A program made the position numbers and the translations under genes. Positions 26,574-35,462 of a stretch of DNA of 64,000 nucleotides are shown here, piece after piece; position 1 is the first letter of the stretch; each line of letters opens with the position of its first letter. This DNA comes from Io17-Chloro-G2 sp034420695. GTDB taxonomy: Bacteria > Chloroflexota > Dehalococcoidia > Lucifugimonadales > UBA3495. Below the pieces are notes generated by a model, which did no database searches, was not told where the DNA came from, and worked only from the letters and a program-made list of their open reading frames with translations. The stretch spans positions 1 to 64,000 of the forward strand of contig DAOULB010000041.1 of NCBI GenBank assembly GCA_034420695.1, written 5' to 3'.

Positions 26574-27338
26574 ATGCCCGGCAAGGAAGCCCTTTATGAA
26601 ATAAGAGACGGCATCGGCTACATCACCCTCAACCGGCCCGAGAAGCTTAACGCCATTGACCCCGCGATGCGCCAGATCCTCTGGGACGCTTTCCAGGATG
26701 TGAAGCACAACCCGGAGGTCCGTTGCGCCATCGTCACCGGGGCAGGGCGGGCCTTCTCCACCGGCCACGACTTGGTCGCCATGGCCGAAGACCGGGCCAA
26801 CGAGGGCCCCAGCACCGGCGATCTATACGTGGTGCAATCCAACATCTGGAAACCTATAATCGCCGCCATCAACGGCATCTGCTTGGCCCAAGGCTGCGGG
26901 ATAGCCTTGGGCAGCGACATCCGCATCGCCTCCTCCGAGGCCCAGTTCGGCTGGCCCCAAGCCAAGCGCGGTATCTCCTCGGTCAGCGGCCCGGCCCTGT
27001 TGGCCCAAGTTGTGCCCTTGAACATAGCTTTCGAGATCCTGTTCACCGGGGAGTTCATCGACGCACGCCGGGCCCACGAGTTGATGCTGGTCAACCACGT
27101 CGTGGCCCCCGAGGAAGTGATCCTCAAGGCGGAAGAAATAGCGGAAAAGATTGTAGCTAACGCCCCGCTGTCCCTGGCCGCCATAAAGGAGGCGTCCATC
27201 AACGGGGCTGCCATGGACTTGGAAAGAAGGGTCTCCTACGCCCAGAACAAGCGTGACCTCATCCTGCAAACCGAGGATGCCCAGGAAGGCGTCCGGGCCT
27301 TCGCCGAAAAGCGCGCCCCGGTATGGAAGGGCCGCTAG
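26574..27338 (+). CDS. Crotonase-superfamily (enoyl-CoA hydratase/isomerase-like) protein without the hydratase glutamates
   Basis: A 254-residue crotonase fold with ITLNRPEKLNAID, the oxyanion-hole segments AFSTGHDL and NGICLAQGCGIAL, and a C-terminal FAEKRAPVW helix. In true hydratases two glutamates lie in GGCELA and FGxPE. Here the matching positions are Gly (GCGIAL) and Gln (FGWPQAKRG). Water addition is therefore unlikely, and decarboxylation, isomerisation or thioester hydrolysis fits better. It completes the plus-strand CoA-transferase run and ends at a shared terminator. Confidence 0.85.
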   Translation: MPGKEALYEIRDGIGYITLNRPEKLNAIDPAMRQILWDAFQDVKHNPEVRCAIVTGAGRAFSTGHDLVAMAEDRANEGPSTGDLYVVQSNIWKPIIAAINGICLAQGCGIALGSDIRIASSEAQFGWPQAKRGISSVSGPALLAQVVPLNIAFEILFTGEFIDARRAHELMLVNHVVAPEEVILKAEEIAEKIVANAPLSLAAIKEASINGAAMDLERRVSYAQNKRDLILQTEDAQEGVRAFAEKRAPVWKGR

Positions 27339-27385
27339 CCTCTACCCCCGGTCTGACGAGGTAATGCCACCCCGGAACAACAAAA

Positions 27386-27415
27386 AAGGGTGGGGCATTC
27401 AACGGCCCCACCCTT
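27386..27415. terminator. Bidirectional hairpin between convergent genes
   Basis: An 11-bp perfect stem (27386-27396 with 27405-27415) and 8-base loop. On the minus strand it is followed by TTTTTTGTTGTT, an ideal intrinsic terminator for the acyl-CoA dehydrogenase pair. On the plus strand no T run follows, so termination there would be weaker. Confidence 0.85.
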
Positions 27416-27497
27416 AACTCTGTCGAACTTTGCCCCTGGCAACCCTCGCCTTCCGGCAAAGCCCTGTACCGGGAACCGGGGGGGTGAAAGCGGAGAC

Positions 27498-28619
27498 CTA
27501 CAACCCCAGGGCGTCGGCCAACTGCCTGCGGTGGAACCGGGGGTCTCCCAGGAAGTGGTACAGGGTGCGGGACGCCGTCGTGTGCAGCGTCAGCCCGTAC
27601 TCGGTCATGCTCCCCAAGCCGGCGTGGACTTCGTGAGCGTAGTTGCAGGCCTGGTAGTAGGCCTCGCTTCCTACCGCCTTGGCCAAGTGCACCGCGTCTT
27701 GTACCGGGCGGTTGTTATCCAACTTCCACAGGGCTTCGTAGTTGGTCCACCGGGCGGCGTCCAAGTGGTTCACCAAGTTGATGATGTGGTCCTGCACCCT
27801 CTGGAACCGGCCAATGGGCGTGCCGAACTGCATCCGGGTGCGGGAGTAGCTGACCGACATCTCGTAGACCGCTTGGCTGCCTCCCGTTTGGAAAGCCCCC
27901 ATGATGGGAATCGATTTGGCAATGGCCCGTTGAAGTGCGTCCCAACCGTTTGCCAGGGTCCCGCCCAGCACGTCGGGACCGGCAACGGCTACGTTCTCGA
28001 ACTTTACTTCGCAGAGATGCCAGGCAAAGCCTTCCAGCTTTCTGATTGAGACTCCAGGGGCGTCTGCCGAAACCATCACCATGCCCACCTGGCTGCCGTC
28101 GTGAGAACGAACGGCGCACAGCAGGTGGGTGGCCGACTGGGCATCCATTATGTATGCCTTGACACCGTTCAGCTGAAAGCCGTCCCCGCTGGGCTCCGCC
28201 ACCAAGCTGACGTCCTCTTCATACCAGCTGTAGTCAGCTTCGGTTACTGCCAGCACCAAGGACCTCTCGCCCCGGGCCAGCCGGGGCAGCCATTCCTGCT
28301 TCTGCTCCTCGGTTCCGCCTTCCAGCAGCGCAAACGTCCCCACCACCGCGGAACTCAGGTGGGGCCCGGGCACCGGACCCCGGCCCAGCTCTTCGAAGAG
28401 CACCCCGGCGTCCGTGAACGAACCGCCCTCGCCGCCGTACTCCTCAGGCACCAAGATTCCCAGCCAGCCCGTTTCCACCAGCCTGCGCCACGGATGGGAC
28501 GGGGCCACTTCGCCCGAGGCTGCAATCTCCAGCAGGGTCTCCTTGGGGTACTCTTGCTGGATGAACCGGCTTACCGCGGCCTTCAGCATTTCCTGTTCCG
28601 GTGTTAAAGACAGATCCAT
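27498..28619 (-). CDS. Acyl-CoA dehydrogenase family protein, small subunit-like
   Basis: A 373-residue flavoprotein of the acyl-CoA dehydrogenase family. GGGAGG precedes the ATG. N-terminal helices (LTPEQEMLKAAVSRF), GILVPEEYGGEG, LAVTEADYSW and the C-terminal HEVHAGLGSMTEYG are recognisable. The flavin-contact segment around EADYSW departs from the usual TEPxAGSD. It follows the gene at 28703 on the same strand (83 bases). This size pairing (about 370 plus 410) resembles the alpha2beta2 dehydrogenases of actinobacterial sterol side-chain breakdown, so a heterotetramer is plausible. Confidence 0.87.
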   Translation of the reverse strand: MDLSLTPEQEMLKAAVSRFIQQEYPKETLLEIAASGEVAPSHPWRRLVETGWLGILVPEEYGGEGGSFTDAGVLFEELGRGPVPGPHLSSAVVGTFALLEGGTEEQKQEWLPRLARGERSLVLAVTEADYSWYEEDVSLVAEPSGDGFQLNGVKAYIMDAQSATHLLCAVRSHDGSQVGMVMVSADAPGVSIRKLEGFAWHLCEVKFENVAVAGPDVLGGTLANGWDALQRAIAKSIPIMGAFQTGGSQAVYEMSVSYSRTRMQFGTPIGRFQRVQDHIINLVNHLDAARWTNYEALWKLDNNRPVQDAVHLAKAVGSEAYYQACNYAHEVHAGLGSMTEYGLTLHTTASRTLYHFLGDPRFHRRQLADALGL

Positions 28620-28702
28620 TTCGGGGTCCTCCCATTAAATGGCCGGCTAGCTTGGCGCCAGCCGGCTCAAAACGCTTGGCTGCAACCTTTGGGGCCCAGG
28701 GG

Positions 28703-29938
28703 CTAGGAGGCCAGCTCGCCTGCCCGTTCCCTGACTTCCCGCCCGATGCCGATTCGCCGGGCCATGATGACTTTCTGGATGTCCGCCGTTCCACCCGGGT
28801 GCAGGGCCACGATGGCCGACCTCTGGTGGGCCTCGATGTGGCCTTCCGCTGCGCCCCACTCGGGGTCGAAGGTCAGCGCCGAAGGCCCCAGCACGTCCAG
28901 GATAGCCCCGGACATCCTCAGCCCGGAAATCTTCCGGTAGTAGGACGCCTGCGGCCCCTCGTAGGTGATGTGGGCCTTGCTGTGCCGCATCCAGTAGTTG
29001 CGCAACTGGAACAACCGGGAAATCTCGGCTTCCACGTAAACGTCAATCATCCGTTCCCGGGCATCGTGGTCTTTGGATATGGGCTGCCCCCTGCGGTTCG
29101 TGGTCTTGCAGTACTCGAAGAACCGATCCACCAGCCAGTTCCGGCCTATGTGGCCGCCGGTGCCATGCTCCAGCTCCAAGTGGGTCGTTGCCACCTTCCA
29201 GCCCTCGTTCTCCCCACCGATGAGGTGGGTGGCCGGGACCCGGACGTTGTCGAAATAGACCGTGTTCTTTACCCCGGACCCGGCTCCGCCCTCGCCGCCG
29301 GAAATCAGCAGGTCCATGGGTTGAATCGTGATTCCCGGCAGGTCGGATGGAATCATGAACCAGCCCAGGTTCTGATGCCGGGGAGCTTCGGTGTCGGTGC
29401 GGGTCAGGGTCCAGACCATGTCGCAGCCCAGGGAGCTGCCCACGTATATCTTCTGGCCGTTGATTATGTAATCATCGCCGTCCCGTTCGGCGGTGGTCTT
29501 GACGTTTGCCAAGTCCGAGCCGGCTTCCGGCTCCGAAAGCAACTGCCAAGTGCGTACCTCGCCCTTGAGGATGGGGGGCAGGAACCGCTCCTTCTGCTCG
29601 TCAGTGCCCCAAACCATGATGGAAGCGCCGCCCAGCCTTCCCCCGGAGTCGTAATAAGGCGGGACCGACAGGCCGTAGGAGTCCATCTCCTCTTCTATCA
29701 CTACGGCGTGGTCTACGGATAGACCGCCGCCGCCGTACTGGGGGTCCGCAGTGGGCCACAGCCATCCCTTGGAACCCAGGCTTCTGCCCAAGTCGCGCCG
29801 TTTCTGGTACTGCTCCTCGGTCAGGTCAATCGGGTCCGCCGGATTGACGATGTCCGGGGGCATGTTGTCCTTCAGCCACTCCCGGACCTCCTGGCGAAAA
29901 TCTTCCTGCTCTGCCGTATATCGAGGTTCGAAATCCAT
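28703..29938 (-). CDS. Acyl-CoA dehydrogenase family protein, large subunit-like
   Basis: A 411-residue acyl-CoA dehydrogenase; TTGGAGG precedes the ATG. The FAD/substrate motif QLLSEPEAGSDLA is intact. The C-terminal glutamate used as base in medium-chain enzymes (YEG) is replaced (HPGGTADIQ). A glutamate in THLELEHG lies where isovaleryl-CoA-type enzymes keep theirs, so catalysis is probably retained in that manner. First gene of a two-gene transcript with 27498-28619; divergent from the hydrolase at 30176. Confidence 0.9.
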   Translation of the reverse strand: MDFEPRYTAEQEDFRQEVREWLKDNMPPDIVNPADPIDLTEEQYQKRRDLGRSLGSKGWLWPTADPQYGGGGLSVDHAVVIEEEMDSYGLSVPPYYDSGGRLGGASIMVWGTDEQKERFLPPILKGEVRTWQLLSEPEAGSDLANVKTTAERDGDDYIINGQKIYVGSSLGCDMVWTLTRTDTEAPRHQNLGWFMIPSDLPGITIQPMDLLISGGEGGAGSGVKNTVYFDNVRVPATHLIGGENEGWKVATTHLELEHGTGGHIGRNWLVDRFFEYCKTTNRRGQPISKDHDARERMIDVYVEAEISRLFQLRNYWMRHSKAHITYEGPQASYYRKISGLRMSGAILDVLGPSALTFDPEWGAAEGHIEAHQRSAIVALHPGGTADIQKVIMARRIGIGREVRERAGELAS

Positions 29939-30175
29939 GGATTGTCCTCCAATATCTCGGGACTCCGGCGCCGGGCCTCAGCGCCAATCGTCAGTCAAGG
30001 ATTATGCCTTATCACCCGGCCGGAAACAAGTCTGGCGTCTTCGCGGTTTCGGCTTTCCGGTCGCCCCGCAAACTCCGCTTGCCTACGCTCCCCAATGAAG
30101 CTAATATTGGTGCGGCTCCCACGCAGTTACGAATCCCGTTGCCACATGCTGTAGCGGGTTTCAGGAGGTGGAACA

Positions 30176-31000
30176 ATGCCCGAAGAGACCATCAACGGCT
30201 ATCGTATGTACTACGAGGTCCACGGGCAGGGCCCCGCCATTGTGATGATTCATGGGGGCCTGGGCGGCGGCGAAGGCAGCGCTTCCCTGTCCGAATATCA
30301 CGCCGAAGCGCTCTCCAAAAACTACAAGCTGATAGTTTATGACCGGCGGGCTGCCGGCCGTTCCGAGACCCCAGCCGACGGTTACTCCATTGCCAACCAA
30401 GTCCAGGACCTGCGGGGCCTTCTACGACACTTGGGAGTGGATCGGGCCCACGTGTTGGGTTCCTCCGGGGGTGGCCCCATTGCCCTCACCCTGGCCCTCA
30501 ACTACCCCCAGATGGTCGAAACCCTACTTTTGATCAATACAATGACCTACAACAGCGGCCCGGAAAGGGCCGCCCGCCAAAAGGAGTTGGACAACTTGGT
30601 CGCCAACGAGGCCGCCCATGGCCGCGAGGGTTCGGTTGAGCGTGGCATTGAGGCCCGCAACCCCGGCATTCGGGAGGAGGACCCCGCCCGGTTCCAGCGT
30701 CTCAAGGCCATCAACATGGAGAAGTTTCCCGGTATGTTGGCCAGCATCCAGGCCTACCTAGATATTGGCGGCACCATAGAGGGCCGCTTGTCCGGGTTGG
30801 ACGTTCCTACCCTCATCGTCCACGGCGACGCCGATACCACCATCCCGGTGACCTGTTCTCACACCATGTACGAATTGATCTCCGACGCCCGGCTCGAAGT
30901 CATCCCCGGAGCAGTCCACGGTCTGATGACCAACGAGGCGGAGCAAGTGCGGAGCATGATCGTCAACTTCATCGAAGAAAAGGCCCCGGTCAGGAGTTGA
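30176..31000 (+). CDS. Alpha/beta-fold hydrolase
   Basis: A 274-residue hydrolase with CAGGAGG eight bases before the ATG. HGGLGGGEG forms the oxyanion segment, Ser97 in LGSSGGGP is the nucleophile, Asp in HGDADTT and His in PGAVHGL complete the triad. It resembles the family of 3-oxoadipate enol-lactonases and epoxide hydrolase relatives. Cytoplasmic. It leads a plus-strand run with the VOC, ThDP and dodecin genes. Confidence 0.88.
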   Translation: MPEETINGYRMYYEVHGQGPAIVMIHGGLGGGEGSASLSEYHAEALSKNYKLIVYDRRAAGRSETPADGYSIANQVQDLRGLLRHLGVDRAHVLGSSGGGPIALTLALNYPQMVETLLLINTMTYNSGPERAARQKELDNLVANEAAHGREGSVERGIEARNPGIREEDPARFQRLKAINMEKFPGMLASIQAYLDIGGTIEGRLSGLDVPTLIVHGDADTTIPVTCSHTMYELISDARLEVIPGAVHGLMTNEAEQVRSMIVNFIEEKAPVRS

Positions 31001-31079
31001 CCGCTCCGCCCCATCCCGGCAAGGCTGCTTGCCTGTTGTATCTCTGCCAGGCGTATCTCTACCGGAAAGGAAGTCAACC

Positions 31080-31487
31080 ATGTCCAGCGTAGGAATAGAC
31101 CACATAGCCATGCCTACCGCCAATGCTGAAAGGCTGATCGAGTTTTATAAGGGCTTGGGTTTCACCATCAACGACGAAGAAGAGTGGCGGGCCGGCCGTG
31201 CCAGGATTTTCTCCATCCAGATTGGAGACTCCAAGATCAATGTCCATCCTGAAGGCTACACCGCCGACCTCAGAGGGCCCACCGCGGTGCCAGGCTGCGG
31301 CGATATCTGCTTTGTCTGGGAAGGCTCCGCCGAGGACTGCAAGAATTGGCTGGAAGACGCCGGCGTCGAGGTGATCCGAGGGCCCGGCCCTCGCAAGGGC
31401 GCCCGGGCCGGCGGCGTGCTCCCCGCCGTCAGTCTCTACGCCAGGGACCCGGACCAGAACCTGCTGGAGTGGATGGTATACCAATAG
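31080..31487 (+). CDS. VOC (glyoxalase/dioxygenase fold) protein
   Basis: A 135-residue vicinal oxygen chelate protein; AAAGGAAG seven bases before the ATG sets the start. Metal ligands are likely His8 (GIDHIAM), His56 (NVHPEG) and Glu130 (LLEWMVYQ). One domain only, so it should work as a dimer. Members include lyases, epimerases and extradiol dioxygenases; the substrate is unknown. Confidence 0.87.
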   Translation: MSSVGIDHIAMPTANAERLIEFYKGLGFTINDEEEWRAGRARIFSIQIGDSKINVHPEGYTADLRGPTAVPGCGDICFVWEGSAEDCKNWLEDAGVEVIRGPGPRKGARAGGVLPAVSLYARDPDQNLLEWMVYQ

Positions 31488-31620
31488 CCCATCAGCAAAA
31501 GTAACCCTGGAAACAAGAAAGCATCCTGGCTACGTTTCGACTCTGGAATCCCAGCCGGGCTTGCCCCAGTAAATCGGCTGACCGCATATAGATCATATTC
31601 AGAAGAAGGAAGGTTCACGC

Positions 31621-33294
31621 ATGCCGTTAATGACCGGAAAACAGGCCCTGGCGGAAATGCTCATCGCAGAGGGAGTGGAGTACGTCTTTGGAAACCCCGG
31701 CACCAGCGAGACTCCCTTCCTGGACAGCCTCCAGGACTACCCACAGCTCAAGTACATGCAGGCCCTGCAGGAAGGCACCGCCGTGGGCATGGCCGACGGC
31801 TACGCCCGGGCCACCGGGCGTCCCGCCTTCGCCAACATCCACATCGCCGGAGGGCTGGCCAACGGCATCAGCGGCCTGTACAACGCCTACCGGGGCGGCA
31901 CTCCCTTGGTGCTCACCGCCGGCAACTCCGATACCCGCATGTTGATGGAAGAACCCACCCTGTCCGGCGACTTGGTGCAAATGACCTCCCAGTACACCAA
32001 ATGGAGCGCCGAAATCCGCCACGCCGCCGAGCTGCCTATGGCCATCCGGCGGGCATTCAAGGAGGCCAAGACTCCACCCACCGGCCCGGTGTTCCTCTCC
32101 TTCCCTTGGGATACCATGGACGAGTCCGCCGACATGGACATTGTCCCTTCCGCTGCCGGCTTCCACCGCATCCGTCCCGACGCGGCAGCCGTGGAAAGGG
32201 CCTCGGCGCTGCTTTCCTCCGCTGAAAACCCCGTAATCGTCCTGGGAGACCGGGTGGCCCAGTCCGCCGCCAGCGCCGAGTTGGTGCAAGTTGCCGAACG
32301 TTTGGGCGCCAAGGTCTATGCGGTCTCGTATTCGGAAGTGAATTTCCCCACCAGCCACCCGCTGTGGGGCGGACTGCTCAACACCAGCAGTCCCGCCACT
32401 CGCCAGGCCTTCGCCGGCGCCGACGTGGTTCTGGCGGTGGGGGCCAGCATATTCTCCTCCTTCCTATACGTGGAAGACCGTTTCCTCGAACCGGCCACCC
32501 GGCTGGTGCACTTGGACAACGCCTCCTGGGAACTGGAGAAGATTTACCCCACAGAGGTAGGAATCCTGGCCGACCCCAAGGCCGGCTTAGCCGAATTGGC
32601 CCAAGCCCTCGACCAGGACATGCCCGCTTCGGCCAAGGAGGCGGCAGCCACCCGCACTGCCGCTTTCGGCGAGCAGAAGGCCAAGGCCGCCTCCGACCGG
32701 GACCAGCGGGCCAGAGCCAAGTGGGACAACAGCCCCATGCCCGTCGAACGCATGATGCACGAACTTGCCCAAGCCGTGCCCGAGGGCACCATCCTGGCCG
32801 ACGAGTCCATCACCTCCCGGGGAGCCGTCATGGGCGCCTTCGACTTCGATGACGCCGGCAGCATGTACTCCATCCGCGGAGGCGCCTTGGGCTGGGGCAT
32901 GCCCGGCGCCCTGGGCGTGCAGTTGGCAAACCCCGACCGTCCGGTGCTGGCCATCGTCGGAGACGGGGCCTCTCTCTACACCGTCCAAGCCCTGTGGACC
33001 GCCTCCCGCTACAACATTCCCGTCGTTTACGCCATTTGCAATAACCGGGCTTACCGGGTCCTCAAGGTCAACATGGAAATCTACCTCCGCAACATGGTGA
33101 AGGACTCGGACCGGCAGAGCGAATACGTGGGCATGAACTTCGATAACACCCTGGACTTGGCTGCCCTGGCATCAGCCATGGGCGTGGCCAGCGAAAAAAT
33201 AGAAGACCCTCAAGCCATTAGCGGGGCCGTGCAAAGGGCTTTCGCCAGCCGCAAGCCGGCCCTATTGGACATCAGCATAGATGGATCCCTGTAA
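31621..33294 (+). CDS. ThDP-dependent decarboxylase, benzoylformate decarboxylase-like
   Basis: A 557-residue enzyme of the acetolactate synthase/2-oxo acid decarboxylase family; GAAGGAAGG precedes the ATG. The N-terminal domain has GNPGTSETPFLDSL and Glu51 (ThDP activation), and His74 in NIHIAGG matches the catalytic histidine of benzoylformate decarboxylase. The ThDP motif GDGASLYT starts at 447 and ends in AICNN. No FAD-type quinone loop is obvious. Non-oxidative decarboxylation of an aromatic or branched 2-oxo acid is the best guess. Dodecin follows after 18 bases. Confidence 0.85.
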   Translation: MPLMTGKQALAEMLIAEGVEYVFGNPGTSETPFLDSLQDYPQLKYMQALQEGTAVGMADGYARATGRPAFANIHIAGGLANGISGLYNAYRGGTPLVLTAGNSDTRMLMEEPTLSGDLVQMTSQYTKWSAEIRHAAELPMAIRRAFKEAKTPPTGPVFLSFPWDTMDESADMDIVPSAAGFHRIRPDAAAVERASALLSSAENPVIVLGDRVAQSAASAELVQVAERLGAKVYAVSYSEVNFPTSHPLWGGLLNTSSPATRQAFAGADVVLAVGASIFSSFLYVEDRFLEPATRLVHLDNASWELEKIYPTEVGILADPKAGLAELAQALDQDMPASAKEAAATRTAAFGEQKAKAASDRDQRARAKWDNSPMPVERMMHELAQAVPEGTILADESITSRGAVMGAFDFDDAGSMYSIRGGALGWGMPGALGVQLANPDRPVLAIVGDGASLYTVQALWTASRYNIPVVYAICNNRAYRVLKVNMEIYLRNMVKDSDRQSEYVGMNFDNTLDLAALASAMGVASEKIEDPQAISGAVQRAFASRKPALLDISIDGSL

Positions 33295-33312
33295 CAACCT
33301 GAGGAGGAAAAC

Positions 33313-33543
33313 GTGCAAGACCACACTTACAAAGTAATCGAACTGGTAGGCTCTTCCAGCGAGGGAGTGCAACAGGCCATTGACAACGCCATATCCCGGG
33401 CCGGGCAGACCATCAGGAACTTGGACTGGTTTGTGGTTAAGGAAGTTCGCGGGAACATTCAGGGCTCGTCCGTGGCATGGTACCAAGTCACCGTGGACAT
33501 CGGGTTCCGGGTGCTAAGCGCCGAAGACCTCCGCGCCGAATAA
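33313..33543 (+). CDS. Dodecin family flavin-binding protein
   Basis: A 76-residue protein with GTG start after GAGGAGGAAAAC. It has the dodecin pattern: KVIELVGSS, an amphipathic helix EGVQQAIDNAISRA, then NLDWFVVKEVRG with Trp39, the residue that stacks on bound flavins. Dodecins form hollow dodecamers that store or buffer FMN/riboflavin. It is the last gene before a strong terminator and is likely co-transcribed with the ThDP enzyme. Confidence 0.92.
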   Translation: MQDHTYKVIELVGSSSEGVQQAIDNAISRAGQTIRNLDWFVVKEVRGNIQGSSVAWYQVTVDIGFRVLSAEDLRAE

Positions 33544-33588
33544 GGCCCCGCCTAAACCACGGAACACTTATGAAAGACTTGGCAACTA

Positions 33589-33613
33589 GGCGCCCAAAAG
33601 AGGGGCGCCTTTT
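33589..33613 (+). terminator. Intrinsic terminator after dodecin
   Basis: GGCGCCC (33589-33595) pairs with GGGCGCC (33603-33609) around a seven-base loop, followed by TTTTG. It closes the plus-strand run from 30176. Confidence 0.85.
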
Positions 33614-33736
33614 GCCAAAGTCCTTTGTTTGGCTACTGCCAGGCTTGCACCAAGCCCTTCCTGTTTCGCCCTCATTGGGCCTTTCGGACTTTCGAGCCCT
33701 CGTCAGATACAGTATGAGGAGGGCCTTGGCAGCGCC

Positions 33737-35398
33737 TCAGCTTTGTATGACGCTGCCCCTATTCCCTGCCCCCCTGGCCAGGGAATCCAGCAGTATTCCC
33801 ACCCGGGAGCGGAAGGGCCGCACCCGGTTTACTTGGTGGGTCTCACCCAGGGCAGTCAGGAACATGAGGCTCTTTCCCGCGGCGTGGGGAGAAAAGAACT
33901 CTGTAACGTCGTCGTCGTAGAAGGTCATTCCGGTGGCCCCCAAGCCCAGCGAGTGGGCGGCAAGATACACCCGCCCTCCCCGTATCCCGGATTCGAGCTG
34001 CGCTGCCCGGTAGCCCCGGTTTCCACAGCGTGCCAGAACCTTGTCCAAGTCGGCCATGAAGTAGAACACTCCACTGGCGTCGGCCCCCAGGGCCTGCTCG
34101 AAACAGAGGTGCCCGGCTTCGTGCCGCAGGTCCCCCAGCCGCAGTGGTTCCAGCGTCGCATCGGCCGCCGAATAGTAGTATGACCCCGGTTCCAGCCCCT
34201 CGACCGCGTTGGCTATCACGTAAGTGTCCAACAGGCTGGGCTGGCCCGGCGGCAGGAAGTCCGCCGCAATGGGAGCCGAAGCCGCCGCCAGCGCTGCCTT
34301 GAACCTTGCTAAGGTTATGGAAGTCCGGGCGAATCTCCTGGTGGAGCCCCGCTGCAGGATTGCCTCTCCCAAGGGCCCGCTGCTCTCCCTAATCCCTGGA
34401 GGGAACGGCGCAGGTCCCGGAGCGTTCTCCAGTCCCGTGGCCGCTGCTTCCGGTCCTGTACCCCAAGTGGCTGCCTCTTCCCTGCTTTCCAGGGACGAAG
34501 CCCGGTGCAATTCTTCTATTTCCGGGTAATCTATCCTGTTGGCGATTTCATCGACCTCTTTGGGCCTTAGAGATGGCCAGTCCCCAGGGACCGGAGGGGT
34601 GGGAGCAGGCGCATCAAGCCGCTCCCCCAAGGAGACCAGGCACACCGCCGCCTCCCGACTACTGTCCAAGGCCAGGAGGTTGTTTACCCCGTCGTCCCAG
34701 AAGCCAGCCAGCAGGTGCGCCGGCAGCCCTGCAGCCGAGGCCGCCGCCAGCAGGTTCGACAGGATAGTGCCGGCATCCCAGAAGCAATAACGGTAGCTCC
34801 GCAGCCGGTACTTCCAGGCGCTGCGCCAGAAGTTCGCGGCCAGGACCAGGGTCGCCGGTCTATCGGTTGCCCAAGCCGGGTCGCCCAGCGCTCCGCCCAG
34901 GACCTCGCGGTAGTCACCCTGTCTCAGTTGCACCAAGCAGGATTCGGCCGGAGAGTAGTGGTAAACACCGGTGCCTAGGCCGGGAATGGCGCCGCAGACT
35001 GCGTAGATCTCTATGGGGTACAGGGCTCCTGCCGAGGCGGCGGCCCGGTAGTGGACTTCACCGGCCACCGGCAGGTCCGCTTTCCTGACCAACCCTGCCG
35101 ACAGGTGCAGCAACCGGCCCAGTCCTTGCAGGTCCAAGGATGGTCCGGTGCGGGCGAGGGGCGACCCAATGGCCTCCAGGGTCGGGACATCCAATTCCAA
35201 GTCCTGAAGGGGCAGGGGGACCGCCGGCAACCCCTCGTAGCGCTTGTACAGGGGTGGCTTGTTTTTCAGGTTGATATAGCTGAGTTTGGTGGCTTCGTGA
35301 TAGGACAAAGCGGCATGGGTATCCCGGTTACTCAAGAAGTCCTCCCGGCAGCAAGCAATCGAAAGAGCAACCCAATGGGTATCCTGAGCAGCTTCCAA
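33737..35398 (-). CDS. SagB/ThcOx-type double nitroreductase-fold oxidoreductase
   Basis: A 553-residue protein with two tandem FMN nitroreductase-fold domains, about 85-265 and 345-535, joined by a Pro/Ala-rich linker. The N-terminal LSYHEATKLSYIN with PPLYKRYEG, the AAASAGALYPIEIYAV motif and YRYCFWDAGTILSNLLAAASAAGL identify the SagB family; the second half repeats this as RAAQLESGIRGGRVYLAAHSLGLGATG. SagB enzymes oxidise azolines in thiazole/oxazole peptides. No YcaO, E1-like or precursor peptide gene is in the window, so it is probably a stand-alone oxidoreductase. The start is TTG and uncertain. Confidence 0.85.
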   Translation of the reverse strand: MEAAQDTHWVALSIACCREDFLSNRDTHAALSYHEATKLSYINLKNKPPLYKRYEGLPAVPLPLQDLELDVPTLEAIGSPLARTGPSLDLQGLGRLLHLSAGLVRKADLPVAGEVHYRAAASAGALYPIEIYAVCGAIPGLGTGVYHYSPAESCLVQLRQGDYREVLGGALGDPAWATDRPATLVLAANFWRSAWKYRLRSYRYCFWDAGTILSNLLAAASAAGLPAHLLAGFWDDGVNNLLALDSSREAAVCLVSLGERLDAPAPTPPVPGDWPSLRPKEVDEIANRIDYPEIEELHRASSLESREEAATWGTGPEAAATGLENAPGPAPFPPGIRESSGPLGEAILQRGSTRRFARTSITLARFKAALAAASAPIAADFLPPGQPSLLDTYVIANAVEGLEPGSYYYSAADATLEPLRLGDLRHEAGHLCFEQALGADASGVFYFMADLDKVLARCGNRGYRAAQLESGIRGGRVYLAAHSLGLGATGMTFYDDDVTEFFSPHAAGKSLMFLTALGETHQVNRVRPFRSRVGILLDSLARGAGNRGSVIQS

Positions 35399-35462
35399 AG
35401 CCCCGCGCTACGGCTGGGCCGTGCCCGGGGGCCGGTTACCCAATGCGGCAAGGGTTTGTGGG

